DNA of 64,000 bases from Okapia johnstoni (GCA_024291935.2 CM044313.1:84071001-84135000), one strand, 5' to 3'. Shown: positions 33,501 to 45,160, counted from the stretch's first letter. The notes: generated from the sequence alone by a model not told the origin. Program-made: numbers and translations.

Positions 33501-34959
33501 TAACCCTTCCAACTCTCTAAAATTCTCTTTTATACATTCAGATAGCATTTTATGTATATGAGCTGAATCTCTTTTTTTGTGATACGTACAAATGTGCATT
33601 AATAAATCACTAAATGTACAGTATCAGGCCCATGAGGCAGGTGGGAGAATGTTTGAAACCATCTTTTATGAATAGCAAATACCTATGTCATTTATTATAT
33701 AAGACAGCATCAGAATGGTCATTCATAAGACACTAGAAACAATTTTCCTTGCTTCAATTTGTATAACTTTGGTCTTATAATCATTTTTTGACACTCTCTG
33801 TTAGCTTCACATACATAGGGTACATGTACAAACCCTTACATATCTCTTGCTTCAGGTTTTAGATTGGGTTTTCACATGGAGAAGTTTCATTATACTAACT
33901 GGGTGTTCACAAATTTATCCATTAAAACTCAAGGGAGCAGAATATTTTCCTACTCTCTAGGAGGGCCATCAATCTTGGAAACCTTTATCAATTACTGCTT
34001 TCATGTAATGCTTAGTATAAACAGTTCTTTATTGGTCTCTGAAGATCATATAAAAAAGGCTTGTGAGTTGGACTAAGCTTTCCAGTTGATTACATTTTAA
34101 CTGAAAAAACATGTGCAAGTGTAATCTGAAAGTTTTAATAACAATTTGAGTTAGTATAGTATCAGAGGAATACATAAACTAATTACACTAAGCTTTACTT
34201 GCAAGTGTGATACATAGAAAGTAGCAGTAGTTTCACCTAAATAACTATTAAAATGTAGATTTCTTAGAAACTGAATCAAATAACCCCAAATAGCTGTTTG
34301 ATCATCACAGTCATAAGAAAATAAAATATTAAACCCTTATATGACTAGAATTTAGTTCTCTGTGAGTAAGCAATTAGGGCCATCAAATTCTGAGGTTCAG
34401 TATCAGAGGTTTTCCCTTGTATACAGACCTCAGGAATCTTCATCTCAAACTAGCATCCCAGGCATCTTGCTACCAGAAGTACCTGGAAGAAGACTTTTCA
34501 AATATTAAAATTAAAAAATACAGAAATGCCTAATAGGAAGTAATATCTATATTACTATCAGAACAGATAGGCGGTTATGTTTGAAGGCAGACTAATTGTC
34601 TTAATTAATGGGGGCTTATTGTTTGAGTACATGAAATATACTGAAAAAATAGAAATGTATCAAAGAATGCACTGCCGATTATCATCGATATAGAATGTAC
34701 ATAAGAACATATTTGAATTCAGACAGAATGATTAAGGCTGTCTTTTTCCAGAAGATAAACTGCTCCTGACTGTAAGTCACCATTATGAAGCTCACCCATA
34801 TCCTATCTCTTCCACTGTTTCTACTTGCAGAGATAACTTCCTCTAACCCAAGTCTTGATTTCCTCATGACTTCTGCTGTCTCAAAATGTTGCTCCTCAGT
34901 GTGTGCTTCTTTTTTCAGCATTATTGTATTTATTAAGAAAGTGTATAGCATATGTTGAA
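30594..34959. other. 4.4-kb stretch without recognisable repeats
   Basis: No BovB, Bov-tA or other named repeat and no plausible gene. Homopolymer and A/T runs occur, for example (TA)n at 31640-31649 and poly-T at 32887-32897. The short open frames at 31.5, 33.9 and 34.7 kb have no recognisable domain. Confidence 0.55.
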
Positions 34960-35085
34960 TGGTTACTTCATACCAAACACATCTATCTACATGGTCTCAT
35001 TTACTATAATTAGTGTTTTGAGTCAGAAACCTGAAACTTAATAAAGTTAACTAGTATGCCACATAGTGCAAACGTAATATTGCTG
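34960..35085 (-). mobile_element. possible MIR fragment
   Basis: The order ATGGTCTCATTTACTATAAT, GAAACCTGAAACTTAATAAA, GTTAACTAGTATGCCACATA resembles the reverse complement of the MIR 3' half. Very diverged. Confidence 0.4.
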
Positions 35086-35879
35086 AACATGTCATTGATT
35101 CCAGATTTAGTGCTTGACCTCAACCAGCTCTTGCCTGTCCCAGTATGTTCTTTCTTTCTTTGTCTGTCATAGAAAGGATAGAATATGTTTGGACACTACT
35201 CAGAAGAGAATTGATATTAAAGAGATTTTGTTAACTGAACTATGTTCATTGGCCAGTAACGACCTATAGATGGCTTTCACCAGTCCAATCAGTTGTCACC
35301 TGGAAAGTAGGTTCACAGATTTCAAGACACGGTATCCCATTTTCAAAGGTCACCTTCATACAGCTGATGTAACACAGATTCAGAAGAAAATATAATGTGA
35401 GATGTTGATTTGAGCTGAAATACTTTAGACTTAAGAAAAGTCTATTAGTCATTACAATGTGCATTTTAACTAATTTCTTCTGTTTTCAAATTTGTGTCAT
35501 GAATTTTGTAGTGCATATTTGGAGTTTTACTATGCATACAGTATTATAACACAATTTTAGTAAAGATCCATGAGTGATCTTATGTATATAATTTCCTCAA
35601 CATTTCTCTAAAAATATAGGAATAATGTATAAAATATTTTAAGATTTCATTGAAATATTATACCCATACTGATAATAAGAACACAAGATTTTTTGCTCCA
35701 GAACAAAGGACAAATATATTTGTATATTCTAGAGTTTTCCTTGTTGAGGGGGTTTCACATTGATTCAACTCTAATACTACATGAAATTTCACTCTTTCAC
35801 ATTCAGAATCTTTAAATTCTGACATTGCTAAATCTATTAATTCTTTCTAGTATAGTTTGTATCGAATGAATCTATTTTA
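35086..35879. other. unassigned AT-rich stretch
   Basis: No gene or named repeat seen. Confidence 0.5.
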
Positions 35880-36060
35880 AAAATCTTTCCCTATAACCAG
35901 TCTAAATGTATCCTCATGTGTTTTCTTCTAATAAGTTTAGGATTCTCTTTTCACATTTGGGTTTTTATCTCTTTCAGAATATATTCAGTATGTGCAACTA
36001 TGTCTTTTTATTTCAATGTGACTTTGTTTCTTTTATTTCAGGACACATTTCCATATACTG
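35880..36060 (-). mobile_element. possible L1 ORF2 fragment
   Basis: The plus strand resembles the reverse complement of the L1 ORF2 3' region (TTCTTCTAATAAGTTTAGGA, TTTGGGTTTTTATCTCTTTC). Weak similarity, no usable frame. Confidence 0.35.
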
Positions 36061-36602
36061 AAGCATATTTTCTTTCACTTATTATTTTTTTATAAACCCC
36101 ATTTTGTCTATATTTGTCTTCATATCTGTCTTTTGTTCTTCTACTTTCTTTCCACTCTGTTTATGAGTATTTTTCATCAGGTCTAGCTAGCACTTAATGC
36201 ATACTTTTCCAGATTATTTGGTTTATTTTTGCTGTTTTTAATATTGAATTATTTCTCTATTTATTACATTACTTTATTCTTTTGAATGACTCTCAGCTTC
36301 AGTGTCTCATTTTTTATCAATCTTTTGTCATATAACCTTTCCTTTTCTGTTTTGATCCTTCTGATCTCTTCTTTCAGGTTTTGCTTTTAAGTGTTTATCT
36401 TGTCTGTAACAAATTTTAGGATACAAAGTACTGCGTGCAACTCATGTGTTTCTTAATCTATTTTTTTTAATTATTCTTTTATCTTTTGCTGTTTAAGCAC
36501 TTTTAGAAAATTTTACTGTTTTTCTGAGTAGTACTGTGGTTGAATTCTTCAGGTCACTCCTTTGAAAGGGGCTTTTCACATTATCTTCCAAATAATTGTG
36601 GG
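36061..36602. other. unassigned pyrimidine-rich stretch
   Basis: T-rich plus strand with no gene. It may continue an old LINE. Confidence 0.4.
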
Positions 36603-36646
36603 ATGTGTGTGTGTGTGTGTGTGCACGTACGTGCACGCGCACACAC
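36603..36646. repeat. (TG)n with central palindrome, 44-base alternating tract
   Basis: An uninterrupted run of alternating purines and pyrimidines. It consists of TG repeats, the perfect 16-bp palindrome GTGCACGTACGTGCAC at 36621-36636, then GCGCACACAC. Such sequence favours Z-DNA and cruciform extrusion. Confidence 0.95.
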
Positions 36647-37131
36647 CCCTGGTGAGAGGGGAGAGGGAAACAGTATCTGCTCTGTCAACCTGCCACATCC
36701 ACTTGGGATTCTCCCTTGGCTTTCACATTCATATGCTGGCTCACAGCAAAAACTTCCCGTCTATTTTTTGTCTCCAGCTTCATTTGTAGAGTTCTTTCTA
36801 TGCAAGTAAGTTAGGTTGTAACAATATGCATTTCTTTAATTGTGATGTCTAAGTCAGCCATATCTTTATTACCTAGAAACTTGTTAGAAATTCACATTTG
36901 CAGGCCCTATACTATACCTGCTGAATCGGAAACAATGTGTTTGGGGCTCAGAAACTTGTGTTTAAAGAAGTCAAGAGATTTTAGTGCATAGTAAAATATG
37001 AGAACTCCTGATAACAACAGAATTAAACTGCAAAGCTTTGTTTCTCTCTTCTCTGATAACTTATCTATTCTACAATGTTTAATGTATTTCCTGCTCTTGA
37101 ACTCTTTCATGTACCCAGTCAATACTCTTTA
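36647..37131. other. unassigned stretch
   Basis: No gene or named repeat. The overlapping frames at 36540-36809 read through the microsatellite and are not supported. Confidence 0.5.
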
Positions 37132-37428
37132 GTTCAGTGCAGGCTTGCAGTTGTGTCCGACTCCTTGTGACCCCATGGACTGCAGCACTCCAGGCTGCAT
37201 CACCAACTCCCGGAACTTGCTCAAACTCATGGAATCCATCACCAGCTCCTGGAGTTTACTCAAACTCATATCCATTGAGTCGGTGATGCCATCCAACCAT
37301 CTCATCCTCTGTCATCCCCTTTTCCTCCTGGCTTCAATCTTTCCCAGCAACAGGGTCTTTTCCAATGAGTCAGTTATTTGCATCAAGTGGCCAAAATATT
37401 GGAGTTTCAGCTTCAGCATCAGTCCTTA
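37132..37428 (-). mobile_element. BovB LINE 3' fragment with small internal duplication
   Basis: Minus-oriented BovB. The plus strand runs from the TAGTTCAGTGCAG tail to GCTTCAGCATCAGTCCTT, where it is cut. A 33-bp block is present twice (37198-37230 and 37237-37269). The AATGAACACCC signature site lies beyond the cut, so the subgroup is judged only from the tail. Confidence 0.9.
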
Positions 37429-38954
37429 CATGTTATCAATCATTTATTCAAAGATTGATGGCCATATTTCAAGACAGTGAAACTTACTTTGGAGAATATA
37501 TATAGCCTGCTCAAGGTCTAAGGAGACTGTGTCAGCCTTAGGATAGCAATCTCATCAAGGTCTAGATTCTCCCACAGAGTTTGTGTTTGGGGTCATAGCA
37601 TGTATATTATCTTATATAAAAAGAAAGGTTTTTTTTGTTTGTTTGTTTGCTTTCTGTTTTCTAGTTTATGTCTTATTTCCCTACAACTTCCTTGTAGTTT
37701 AAATTAACAGTCCTTGGAGAGAAAATACAATCAAAATAAAAGATAATAAAACATAAACTTCAAATAGTTGCTATTCAAATCCATGGGTACAAAGAAAAGA
37801 AAAACACCAATGGATATTTACTTTTTTAGATGAAAAACTGAAATAAATAGGACTATACTTTAAGCTTAAAGTATCCCATTATTACAAACATTTGTTATAA
37901 ATCAACTTAAGATTTAAATTTAATTGAGTCAAGAATAATAATTTTGAAGTATATTTTAAGGTAAAATTTGTCCATAATATTCATGCATATATCTTGCAAG
38001 GTAGTCTCCCACTATAGTTAAAATAATACTAATAGATCTTAAGTGAAACCATAAGTAAATCACGGAATAACCTTTGTTAACAGAAATGAAATTTTAATGG
38101 GTGACTGTGTACAACAAAGAATCATCAAACAGTGCTATTCCAGGAATAACACTTTCTTAGCTAAAATAAGAATGAGGTTAATATCTACTAGTCTATTGAT
38201 TGAATGAATATTGGAGACTTGGCAGCCTGTGGATTATATCTGTGGAATTAGTAAATAATATATACTTATAATGACCAGAATATCAGTATGCTTTAAAAAT
38301 TTATCAGAGACCTGCTATTTCTTGTTAATGAAGTAACTTTGATGTTAAGATGCTTTGCTTTGTCTTTGAGTCAAAGTTAAAAAAAATTCACAATGCTATA
38401 AATGCTTTTTAATAAATACTCATAGTCATAAACTTCTTAGCAGTTTATCCTGTTAAACCTAATGTTTTCTGGTAACAGAAGTCTTCATAGTCCTTTAGCC
38501 ATTGATTCATTTCAATAATTAGTAGTGACTTTGATAGTTAATCCTCAAAGCATGCATTTCATATTAATATTCTGACTCTTTTAAGCAGAAAATTAACAAA
38601 TTTTGTAATCCAAGGGGAGAATGAATTCATAATTATTTGGCAAACAAAATGTCTTCCCAGTAACAAATCCATGAATATATCTCTCAGTCAAGATTTTTTG
38701 TTGGCCATTTACCATTACTAGCTTACTGAGTTTTATTTTGATCCTCCTGTTCACTTTCTCGCTCTTTTTTTTTTCTCCTGTATTTGCTTTCATTACTCTT
38801 GTCTATCAAGTTAGTTTTCACATGAGACACTGCAAATTCATTAGAAAATATGCAGCTACAGTTATATAGAAAATAGCAATTTCTTCCTTAGTACCCTCCC
38901 CGCAAAAACCTCTTTTTAGACCTTTCATAATAATTGGCTGCCTTTCCTTGACAG
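37429..38954. other. unassigned AT-rich stretch
   Basis: No gene or named repeat. A T-run merging into (TTTG)n lies at 37628-37648. Confidence 0.5.
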
Positions 38955-39285
38955 TGGGCTTCTCTGGTAGCTGAGTTGGTAAAGAATCCACGTGCAATGC
39001 AGGAGACCCCAGTTTGATTCCTGGGTGGGGAAGATCCACTGGAGAAGGGATAGGCTACCCATTGCAGTATTCTTGGGCTTCCCTTGTGGCTCAGCTGGTA
39101 AAGAATCTGCCCGCAATGCAGGAGACCTGAGTTCGATCCCTGGGTTGGGAAGATCCCCTGGAGAAGGAAAAGGCTACTCACTTCAGTATTCTGGCCTGGA
39201 GAATTCCACGGACTTTATAGTCCATGCGATTGCAAAGAGTCGGACATGACTGAGCGACTTTCATTTCACTTCACTTCCGTGACTG
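38955..39285 (+). mobile_element. Bov-tA-type SINE with two tRNA-like heads
   Basis: Two tRNA-derived head units in tandem, the first at ~38957-39073 and the second from GGGCTTCCCTTGTGGCTCAG at ~39075, followed by a Bov-A body ending in TTTCATTTCACTTCACTTCC. The first head has the A-box-like TAGCTGAGTTGG at 38968-38979; the second has TGGCTCAGCTGG. The same architecture recurs at 44.4 kb, so it is a subfamily and not a chance tandem. Confidence 0.9.
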
Positions 39286-39740
39286 AAATATGTGCTAGAA
39301 CTTGTGCCAAGGACGTAACCATCTCATTTAATCCTACAATTTCCTTTTCAAGGAATATGTTATCTTATCCATTTTATGATAAACTAATTCATAGTGGTTA
39401 AGTCACATGCTGTGGCTGCTGCTAAGTCGCGTCAGTCATGTCCGACTCTGTGCGACCCCATAGACGGCAGCCCACCAGGCTCCTCTGTCCTGGGATTCTC
39501 CAGGCAAGAACACTGGAGTGGGTTGCCATTTCCTCCTCCAGTGCATGAAAGTGAAAAGTGAAAGTGAAGTCACTCAGTCGTGTCCGACGACTCTTCGCGA
39601 CCCCATGGGCTGCAGCCTACCAGGCTCCTCCATCCATGGGGTTTCCCAGGCAAGAGTACTGGAGTGGGGTGCCATTGCCTTCTCCGGTCACATAACTCAG
39701 TGTATAATGCTATATTAGGATTTTAAGTGTGATTCTATTT
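39286..39740 (-). mobile_element. MIR SINE, split by BOV-A2
   Basis: The reverse-complement MIR core is visible on both sides of the BOV-A2. On the left are ATCTCATTTAATCCTACAAT and CATTTTATGATAAACTAATT leading into GGTTAAGTCACAT. On the right the sequence restarts with GTCACATAACTCAG and ATATTAGGATTTTAAGTG. This is the oldest layer at the locus. Confidence 0.7.
39409..39686 (-). mobile_element. BOV-A2 SINE, full dimer
   Basis: Two Bov-A monomers with the ATGCATGAAAGTGAAAAGTG-type linker. It is flanked by GTCACAT at 39402-39408 and 39687-39693, a short 7-bp target-site duplication. It sits inside an MIR. Confidence 0.93.
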
Positions 39741-41136
39741 TAAAAAGCCTTCACAAAACAAATAAATAATTTTTACAAAGAAAATTGTGTACATTTTTCT
39801 AAAAACATGAAGAGGCATTTCCAAGTCAACTTCTTTTTGCATTTGTGCAAAAATATTTTTTATTTGGTATATAGTTTTCCTTTGAAGCTGCTCTCTGAAA
39901 GAAGACAAATTCTTGCTTAAAGCTCTTCGACTTTCATGATATATCCGTTGGGGCCCTAAACTGTGAGACTGTTTTCGATGAGAATGTATTACACCATACT
40001 AGAAAGGCTGCATCAAATTAGAATGTCTTACACTACTCTAAGGATTTTACATTTTTTCTAAGTTTTTACATCTTTTTACATAAAAGAGGATACTCCTAAT
40101 TTAAAGCATTAAACTTTTATTCATTAAAAAATCTGTAGGGCTATCTTTGATAGAAATGAGAGGCTTAATTGAATTTCAACTAAAATAAGTCTTCTATCTC
40201 TTTTATACTTTACTAGTTAAAACTTAAATTCAGCAATAAAAAGGCCAGAGTAACAATAGTTCCATTTAAGCTGGACAAATAATTATCTCTGCACTGTGAA
40301 TATCATCAAATCTGAATATTTCATGACATCATTATTGCTATTTCCCATTCCACCTAGTTCCATTCACTGCATTAAAGTGTATTTTTAGCTCCTCTTATGA
40401 CTATATGAGTTCGCAGTGGTTCGCTATTTAAATTGCTATGGAAACATTAACCAAGAGAGTGGAAGTCAGAGGGCAAGAATATGGAACAGAATTGGAAGAA
40501 ATGTCAATGCAGTGTAAAGCAGGTGCAAGAGTGGCAATGCTCATACTATGAGGAAAAGACACTGAAAGTGTTGAAGACATGCCATGTTCTCTCAACATTG
40601 CCTCTTAGTATTGTGGAAAGTCTTGACTGGTTTAGATCCAAATTGGGGGCAAAGATCTTTCTCATCTTCAACAGATGAATCAGGGAGTAAAACAAGATAG
40701 TCTTTCTACTGTTCTCTATATTAAGTTCTTCTCTGCTCCACTTGTCAGCTGGATGGAGCATATCCATCACTTTATCAACTTCTAATTAGACAGGGCCAAT
40801 GCTATTAGCCTTACATGTTCTGATGGATAGATCAGATAGACATACAGATAGATAGATAGATGGAAATAATAATTTCTAATTGCTAATTATATTTCTTGAT
40901 ATTAAAAAATAAATCAAACACATCTAAATCAAGGCACCTATATGTTAGATAGATAAGTAGTTTATTGTAAATATAAAATAATTATTTTTGTTGATATAAT
41001 TATTTTTTGATACACATCATTGCCTCAGGAGTCCCTCAAAATAAAGTTTCCTCTCCTTGCTTAACCATAAAAATACACATATTTTCATTTTAGAAGATAA
41101 TTGAAGTTGCTCATCAGAGTGACTTTGGATATAGCA
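39741..41136. other. unassigned AT-rich stretch
   Basis: No gene seen. A short (GATA)n repeat lies near the right side. The two overlapping open frames at 40481-40770 on opposite strands have no recognisable protein features. Confidence 0.5.
40823..40862. repeat. (GATA)n imperfect tetranucleotide repeat
   Basis: Interrupted GATA units, with about four perfect copies at 40845-40862. Confidence 0.85.
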
Positions 41137-41318
41137 TGCATGCATGCCAAGTCACTTCAGTCGTGTCTGACTGTTTGTGACCTTATGGACCATAGTCCAC
41201 CAGGCTCCTCTGCCCATGGGATTCTCCAGGCAAGAATACTGGAGTGGGTTGCCATGTCCTCCTCCAGGGGTCGTCCTGATCCAATCCAGGGATCAAACCC
41301 AAGTCAGTCGGAAATTTC
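41137..41318 (-). mobile_element. Bov-tA SINE, head-truncated
   Basis: Begins with GCATGCATGCATGCC and the reverse-complement body through CAGGGATCAAACCCAAGTC. The tRNA head is cut short. Confidence 0.9.
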
Positions 41319-41511
41319 AGAGATTATTTCTAAATGAAAACAGATCTACAAATATTTGGTTAAATTTTGGAAACTGTTAGCACTTCATATCATCATCACA
41401 TTGCAAAAATGATGTGAACAAAAACTCCCAGAAATCCACCAGAACTACTCTTGTTTTCAATGAGTATTGATGTAGAAAAGAATGTAATAGAGAAAGGTTT
41501 GATTGAGTATG

Positions 41512-41742
41512 GGGCTTTCCAGGTGGTGCTAGTGGTAAAGAACCAGCCTACCAATGCAGGACACATAAGAGACAAAAGATGCAGATTTGATCTCTGGGTT
41601 GGGAAGATCCCCTGGAGTGAGGGAATGTCAGTCCACTCCAGTATTCTTGCCTAGAGAATCCCATGAACAGAGGATCTGGTGGGCTACAATCTACAGGGTC
41701 GCACAAAGTTAGACATGACTAAAGCAACTTAGCAGGCACACA
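41512..41742 (+). mobile_element. Bov-tA SINE
   Basis: Plus-oriented Bov-tA with head GGGCTTTCCAGGTGGTGCTA, a head insertion like that at 24.3 kb, and the end TTAGCAGGCACA. Confidence 0.9.
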
Positions 41743-41956
41743 GACTGATTATGCTTTAGAATTTGTTTACTTCACAATGTAGTACATTCTTGGTGCATGG
41801 TACAAAAAAAAATATTAATTACAAATAAATTCATCTGCTAAGAGAAGTTTTTAATATTAAATAAATCTGGAATCTCCTTGTAAGAATGATTCATAGCTAA
41901 GTCTGAATGAGGTAGACAATAATCTTTCTATGGAAGGAATTACTGAAGCTAGATGT

Positions 41957-42302
41957 CTTAGTTTGTTTGGGCTGCTATAGCAGTAGTGCTATATAGACTG
42001 GTTGGATAAACACAAATATTTATTTTTCACAGTTCTGGAGAGTGGGAAGTCCAAGATCAAAGTGCTGGCAGTTTCTGTGTCTGGTAAAGATCTGATTCCA
42101 TAAATGACCCTCCTCCCGCTCTCTTTACATGATAGAAAGGTGAAGGAGTTCTATCTTTTGTCAAAGCACTAATTTAATTCATGAGGGCTTTACCCTCATG
42201 ACATAATTAACTTTCAAAGACCCTGTCTCCAAGTACCATCACATTGCAGGGTCAGGATTTCAACATATGAAATTTAGGAGCATGAACATTCTATCTACAA
42301 CA
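41957..42302 (-). mobile_element. MaLR-type LTR (MLT1/MST-like)
   Basis: Reverse-complement LTR pattern: TCTTAGTTTGTTTGGGCTGC, TTCACAGTTCTGGAGAGTGG, CTTTACCCTCATGACATAAT, CCATCACATTGCAGGGTCAG, TTCAACATATGAAATTTAGG. Solitary, with no internal region. Confidence 0.75.
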
Positions 42303-42444
42303 CTAGACATAGGCTATGTTTAGTTTATAAAGACTGTGCCTGCTTGAAGAATGGCTGGAACATCATTAGTGATCAGGGTGATGTGAAAAACAATTTCTCA
42401 AGCAACATTAAAAAAGAAAAACACTAAAGATTGTTAACTTGCAC

Positions 42445-42890
42445 TAAAATGTCTATCATGTGTCAAGAAGTTTGCCATTGCTATTTATTTTAATACTATC
42501 TGTAATCCTATGTGGGCTTCCCTGGTGGCTCAGCAGTAAAGAATCCACGTGCAATGCAAGAGACAGATGCAGATTCAATACCTAGGTCAGGAAGATTCCC
42601 TGGAGGAGGAAATTGCAATCCACTCCAGTATTCTTGCCTAGGAAATGCCATTGACAGAGGAGCCTGGCAGGCTACAGTCCACAGTGTCACAAAGAGCTGG
42701 ACACAACTGAGCACAGACTCACATAATCCTATGTAATAAGTATTAGTTTCTTCACTTTTCAAGTGAAAAGTGGAAGTTTAAGATCTCCAGTAACTTGTTC
42801 AATTTAGCAAGTGCATTGCTAGGAAGTGGCTGCAGCACCGTTCTGTCTGCTGTGGGTCCTGTCCTCCTTCTCACTAGGAAGACTCCTTTA
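42445..42890 (-). mobile_element. MIR SINE, split by Bov-tA
   Basis: The reverse-complement MIR is recognisable on both sides of the inserted SINE. On the left is GTCTATCATGTGTCAAGAAG. On the right are TTTCTTCACTTTTCAAGTGA, AACTTGTTCAATTTAGCAAG and TAGGAAGTGGCTG. A BovB fragment follows immediately. Confidence 0.65.
42514..42723 (+). mobile_element. Bov-tA SINE inserted in MIR
   Basis: Plus-oriented Bov-tA (GGGCTTCCCTGGTGGCTCAG to GAGCACAGACTCACA). It is flanked by a perfect 11-bp target-site duplication, TAATCCTATGT, at 42503-42513 and 42724-42734. Confidence 0.95.
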
Positions 42891-43138
42891 AATAGTTTGG
42901 CCACCTGAAGTGAAGAGCCGACTCACTGGAAAAATTCTAACGCTGGGAAAGATTGAAGATGGAAAGTGAAGAATGTGACAGAGAATGAGATAGGTGGATG
43001 GTATCATCAACTCAATGGACATAAATTTGAGTGAACTCAGGAGATAGTGAGGGACAGGGAAGCCTGGCAGGCTGCAATCCATGCAGTTGCAAAGACTCAG
43101 ACACGACTTCATGGCTGAACAACAACAAAAACTATCCC
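42891..43138 (+). mobile_element. BovB LINE 3' fragment, old type
   Basis: Short 5'-truncated BovB from TTTGGCCACCTGAAGTGAAG to a CTGAACAACAACAAAAA tail. The AAC-type tail and strong divergence place it with the older copies. Confidence 0.9.
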
Positions 43139-44421
43139 TCAAAAAAAAGGGAATTAGGAGGAAGAATGCACTTTGATAGAATATCGAAGTGAAAAACTGT
43201 AATTTATCAATTTATCATGCGCTTGTTGAGCATATAATGGCCAAGAACACGGTCCCTCCTTGTAAGTATCTTGCCATCTTATCAGGAGAAACATACATAT
43301 AAACTCACTATGAGAACATATCAGGTATTCTGATTACCAGTACTTGTTTTTATTTGTTTGAAAAATAATCATTCTAATGACCACTTAGTACATTTTGTTT
43401 TACTGGAAACACATTCTATGATATCAAAAATATTAGTGTTATTGACAATAAAATGATTATTCTATTTAATGTGATTTAATAGAGTGACCTCTGGTTTTTC
43501 ATGAATGTTATTAATAACATCCCCTGGATTCCCACAGGAAATAGCCAAAGAATTAAAATAGAAGGATGGAAATTTTGTGACAAGATTGTGTTAGCTCTTT
43601 GCCTGCAATCTACTTGGGGGGAAAGAGAAAAAACATTATTTCCTATCACTGATACAATGAGTATTATCACAAATTTGCTTGGCATCTCAATGCCTATTTG
43701 ACTTTAAGGCAAATTTTACATTCTCTTCCCCTCTGTTTGGAAATTGAAACATTTATATTATTACATTATTTAATTATGGAATATTACTTGCCTGACTGAA
43801 GAAGAAAAGAACATTCTTGTTCATCTAAAAACCAATGTACCAAACATATAATTCTTCTAATTTGAAATAATTATACTACACAAAGTGTAAAGCCATTTAT
43901 TATATTTGATTCATCACATCAATTTTCCTTTAAATTGTTTAGATTATAATATGCCTTGCAAGAATCATTTCTGTAATATGTGACAAAATTTTAAGCAAAG
44001 AAGCAAAAATGCATGCACTTTATTTACTTCTGAGCAAGCATTTGAACAAAGAAATTCCTATATATTTTTACAAGGAAAAAATAAGCAGTAAAGGGAACAT
44101 TGGAGAAGGAAGCTATATGAATCTTTTAGGAATATAGAAGTTGAAAATTTGTTAAATCTCCTAATTACTTGCTTTCCAGTTATTTCTACATACCTTCCAA
44201 ATGCTAGTAGCAAAAAGTCACACTTAGAATGATTAATTTGGCTTACCCTCCCTATTCTTAGACTGGACATAGTTGCAGCTCAGAAGTAAATTACTGAGGT
44301 GGAGAATTGCAAAGCTTTCCTTATCTCAGGAAATACACATTGTCTAATTCTGAAGGGAACATGTGAACTGAGCAACTAAAATGTTTCTCTGGTAAGCACG
44401 TATATTTAAAAGGTATTTAGG
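43139..44421. other. unassigned AT-rich stretch
   Basis: No gene or named repeat seen. Confidence 0.5.
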
Positions 44422-44727
44422 TAGATTCCCTGATAGCTCAGCTGGTAAAGAATCCGCCTGCAATGCAGGTGACTCCGGTTCGATTCCTGAGTCAGGAAGA
44501 TCTGCTGGAGAAGGAATAGGCTACCAACGCCAGTTTCTTGGGCTTCCCTTGTGGCTCAGTTGGTAAAAAATTCACCGGCAATGTGGGAGACCTTAGTTTG
44601 ATCCCTGGGTCGGGAAGATCCTCTGGAGAAGGGAAAGTCTGCCCTCTGGCCTAGAGAATTCCATGGGCTGTATAGTCCATGAGGTTGCAAAGAGTCAGAC
44701 ATGACTGAATGACTTTCACTTTAGCTA
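44422..44727 (+). mobile_element. Bov-tA-type SINE with two tRNA-like heads
   Basis: Same two-head architecture as 38955-39285. The first head has a perfect pol III A box, TAGCTCAGCTGG (44434-44445), and a perfect B box, GGTTCGATTCC (44477-44487). The second head starts at GGGCTTCCCTTGTGGCTCAG. The element ends at GACTTTCACTTTAG. Confidence 0.92.
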
Positions 44728-44948
44728 GATTCATTAAACATTTTAATAAATATCTGATTTTGTGACATGAACTAAGTAACAGAAGTAACACAACTGTATT
44801 AACAAATACTAGTTATTCTTGCATATTTTAAACGAGTTAAGATAGAGAAAAAATATGAAAGCCCAATGTTTCTGGACCTCCCATAAATTGTTTCACTGTT
44901 ACCCCTGGAAAATCAGCATATAACACACTATTTAAGAGCATGATGTCT

Positions 44949-45160
44949 ATGCATGTGTGCTTAGTCACTCGGTAGTGTCCAACTCTTTGTGACACCATGG
45001 ACTCTAGCCCACCAGGCTCCTCTGTCCATGGGGATTCTCCAGGCAAGAATACTGGAGTGTGTTGTCATGCCCTCCTCCAGGGGATCTTCCCAACCCAGGG
45101 ATCGAACCCAGGTCTCCCACATTGCTGGAGGGTTCTTTACCAGCTGAGTCACCAGAGAAC
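44949..45160 (-). mobile_element. Bov-tA SINE
   Basis: Reverse-complement Bov-tA from GCATGTGTGCTTAGTCAC to GAGTCACCAGAGAAC. Confidence 0.92.

Noticed and set aside
36540..36809. Frames with CVCVCV runs as a secreted cysteine-rich peptide (also 58382-58663)
   Set aside because: The cysteine/valine runs are translations of (TG)n microsatellites.
39125..39141. tRNA gene suggested by GTTCGATCCC motifs (also at 8874, 44477, 45099 and elsewhere)
   Set aside because: These are B boxes or B-box complements in the tRNA-derived heads of Bov-tA SINEs. No cloverleaf is complete.
40481..40770. Overlapping frames on both strands as a small gene
   Set aside because: Neither has a recognisable domain or splice context, and opposite-strand overlap of this kind is common by chance.
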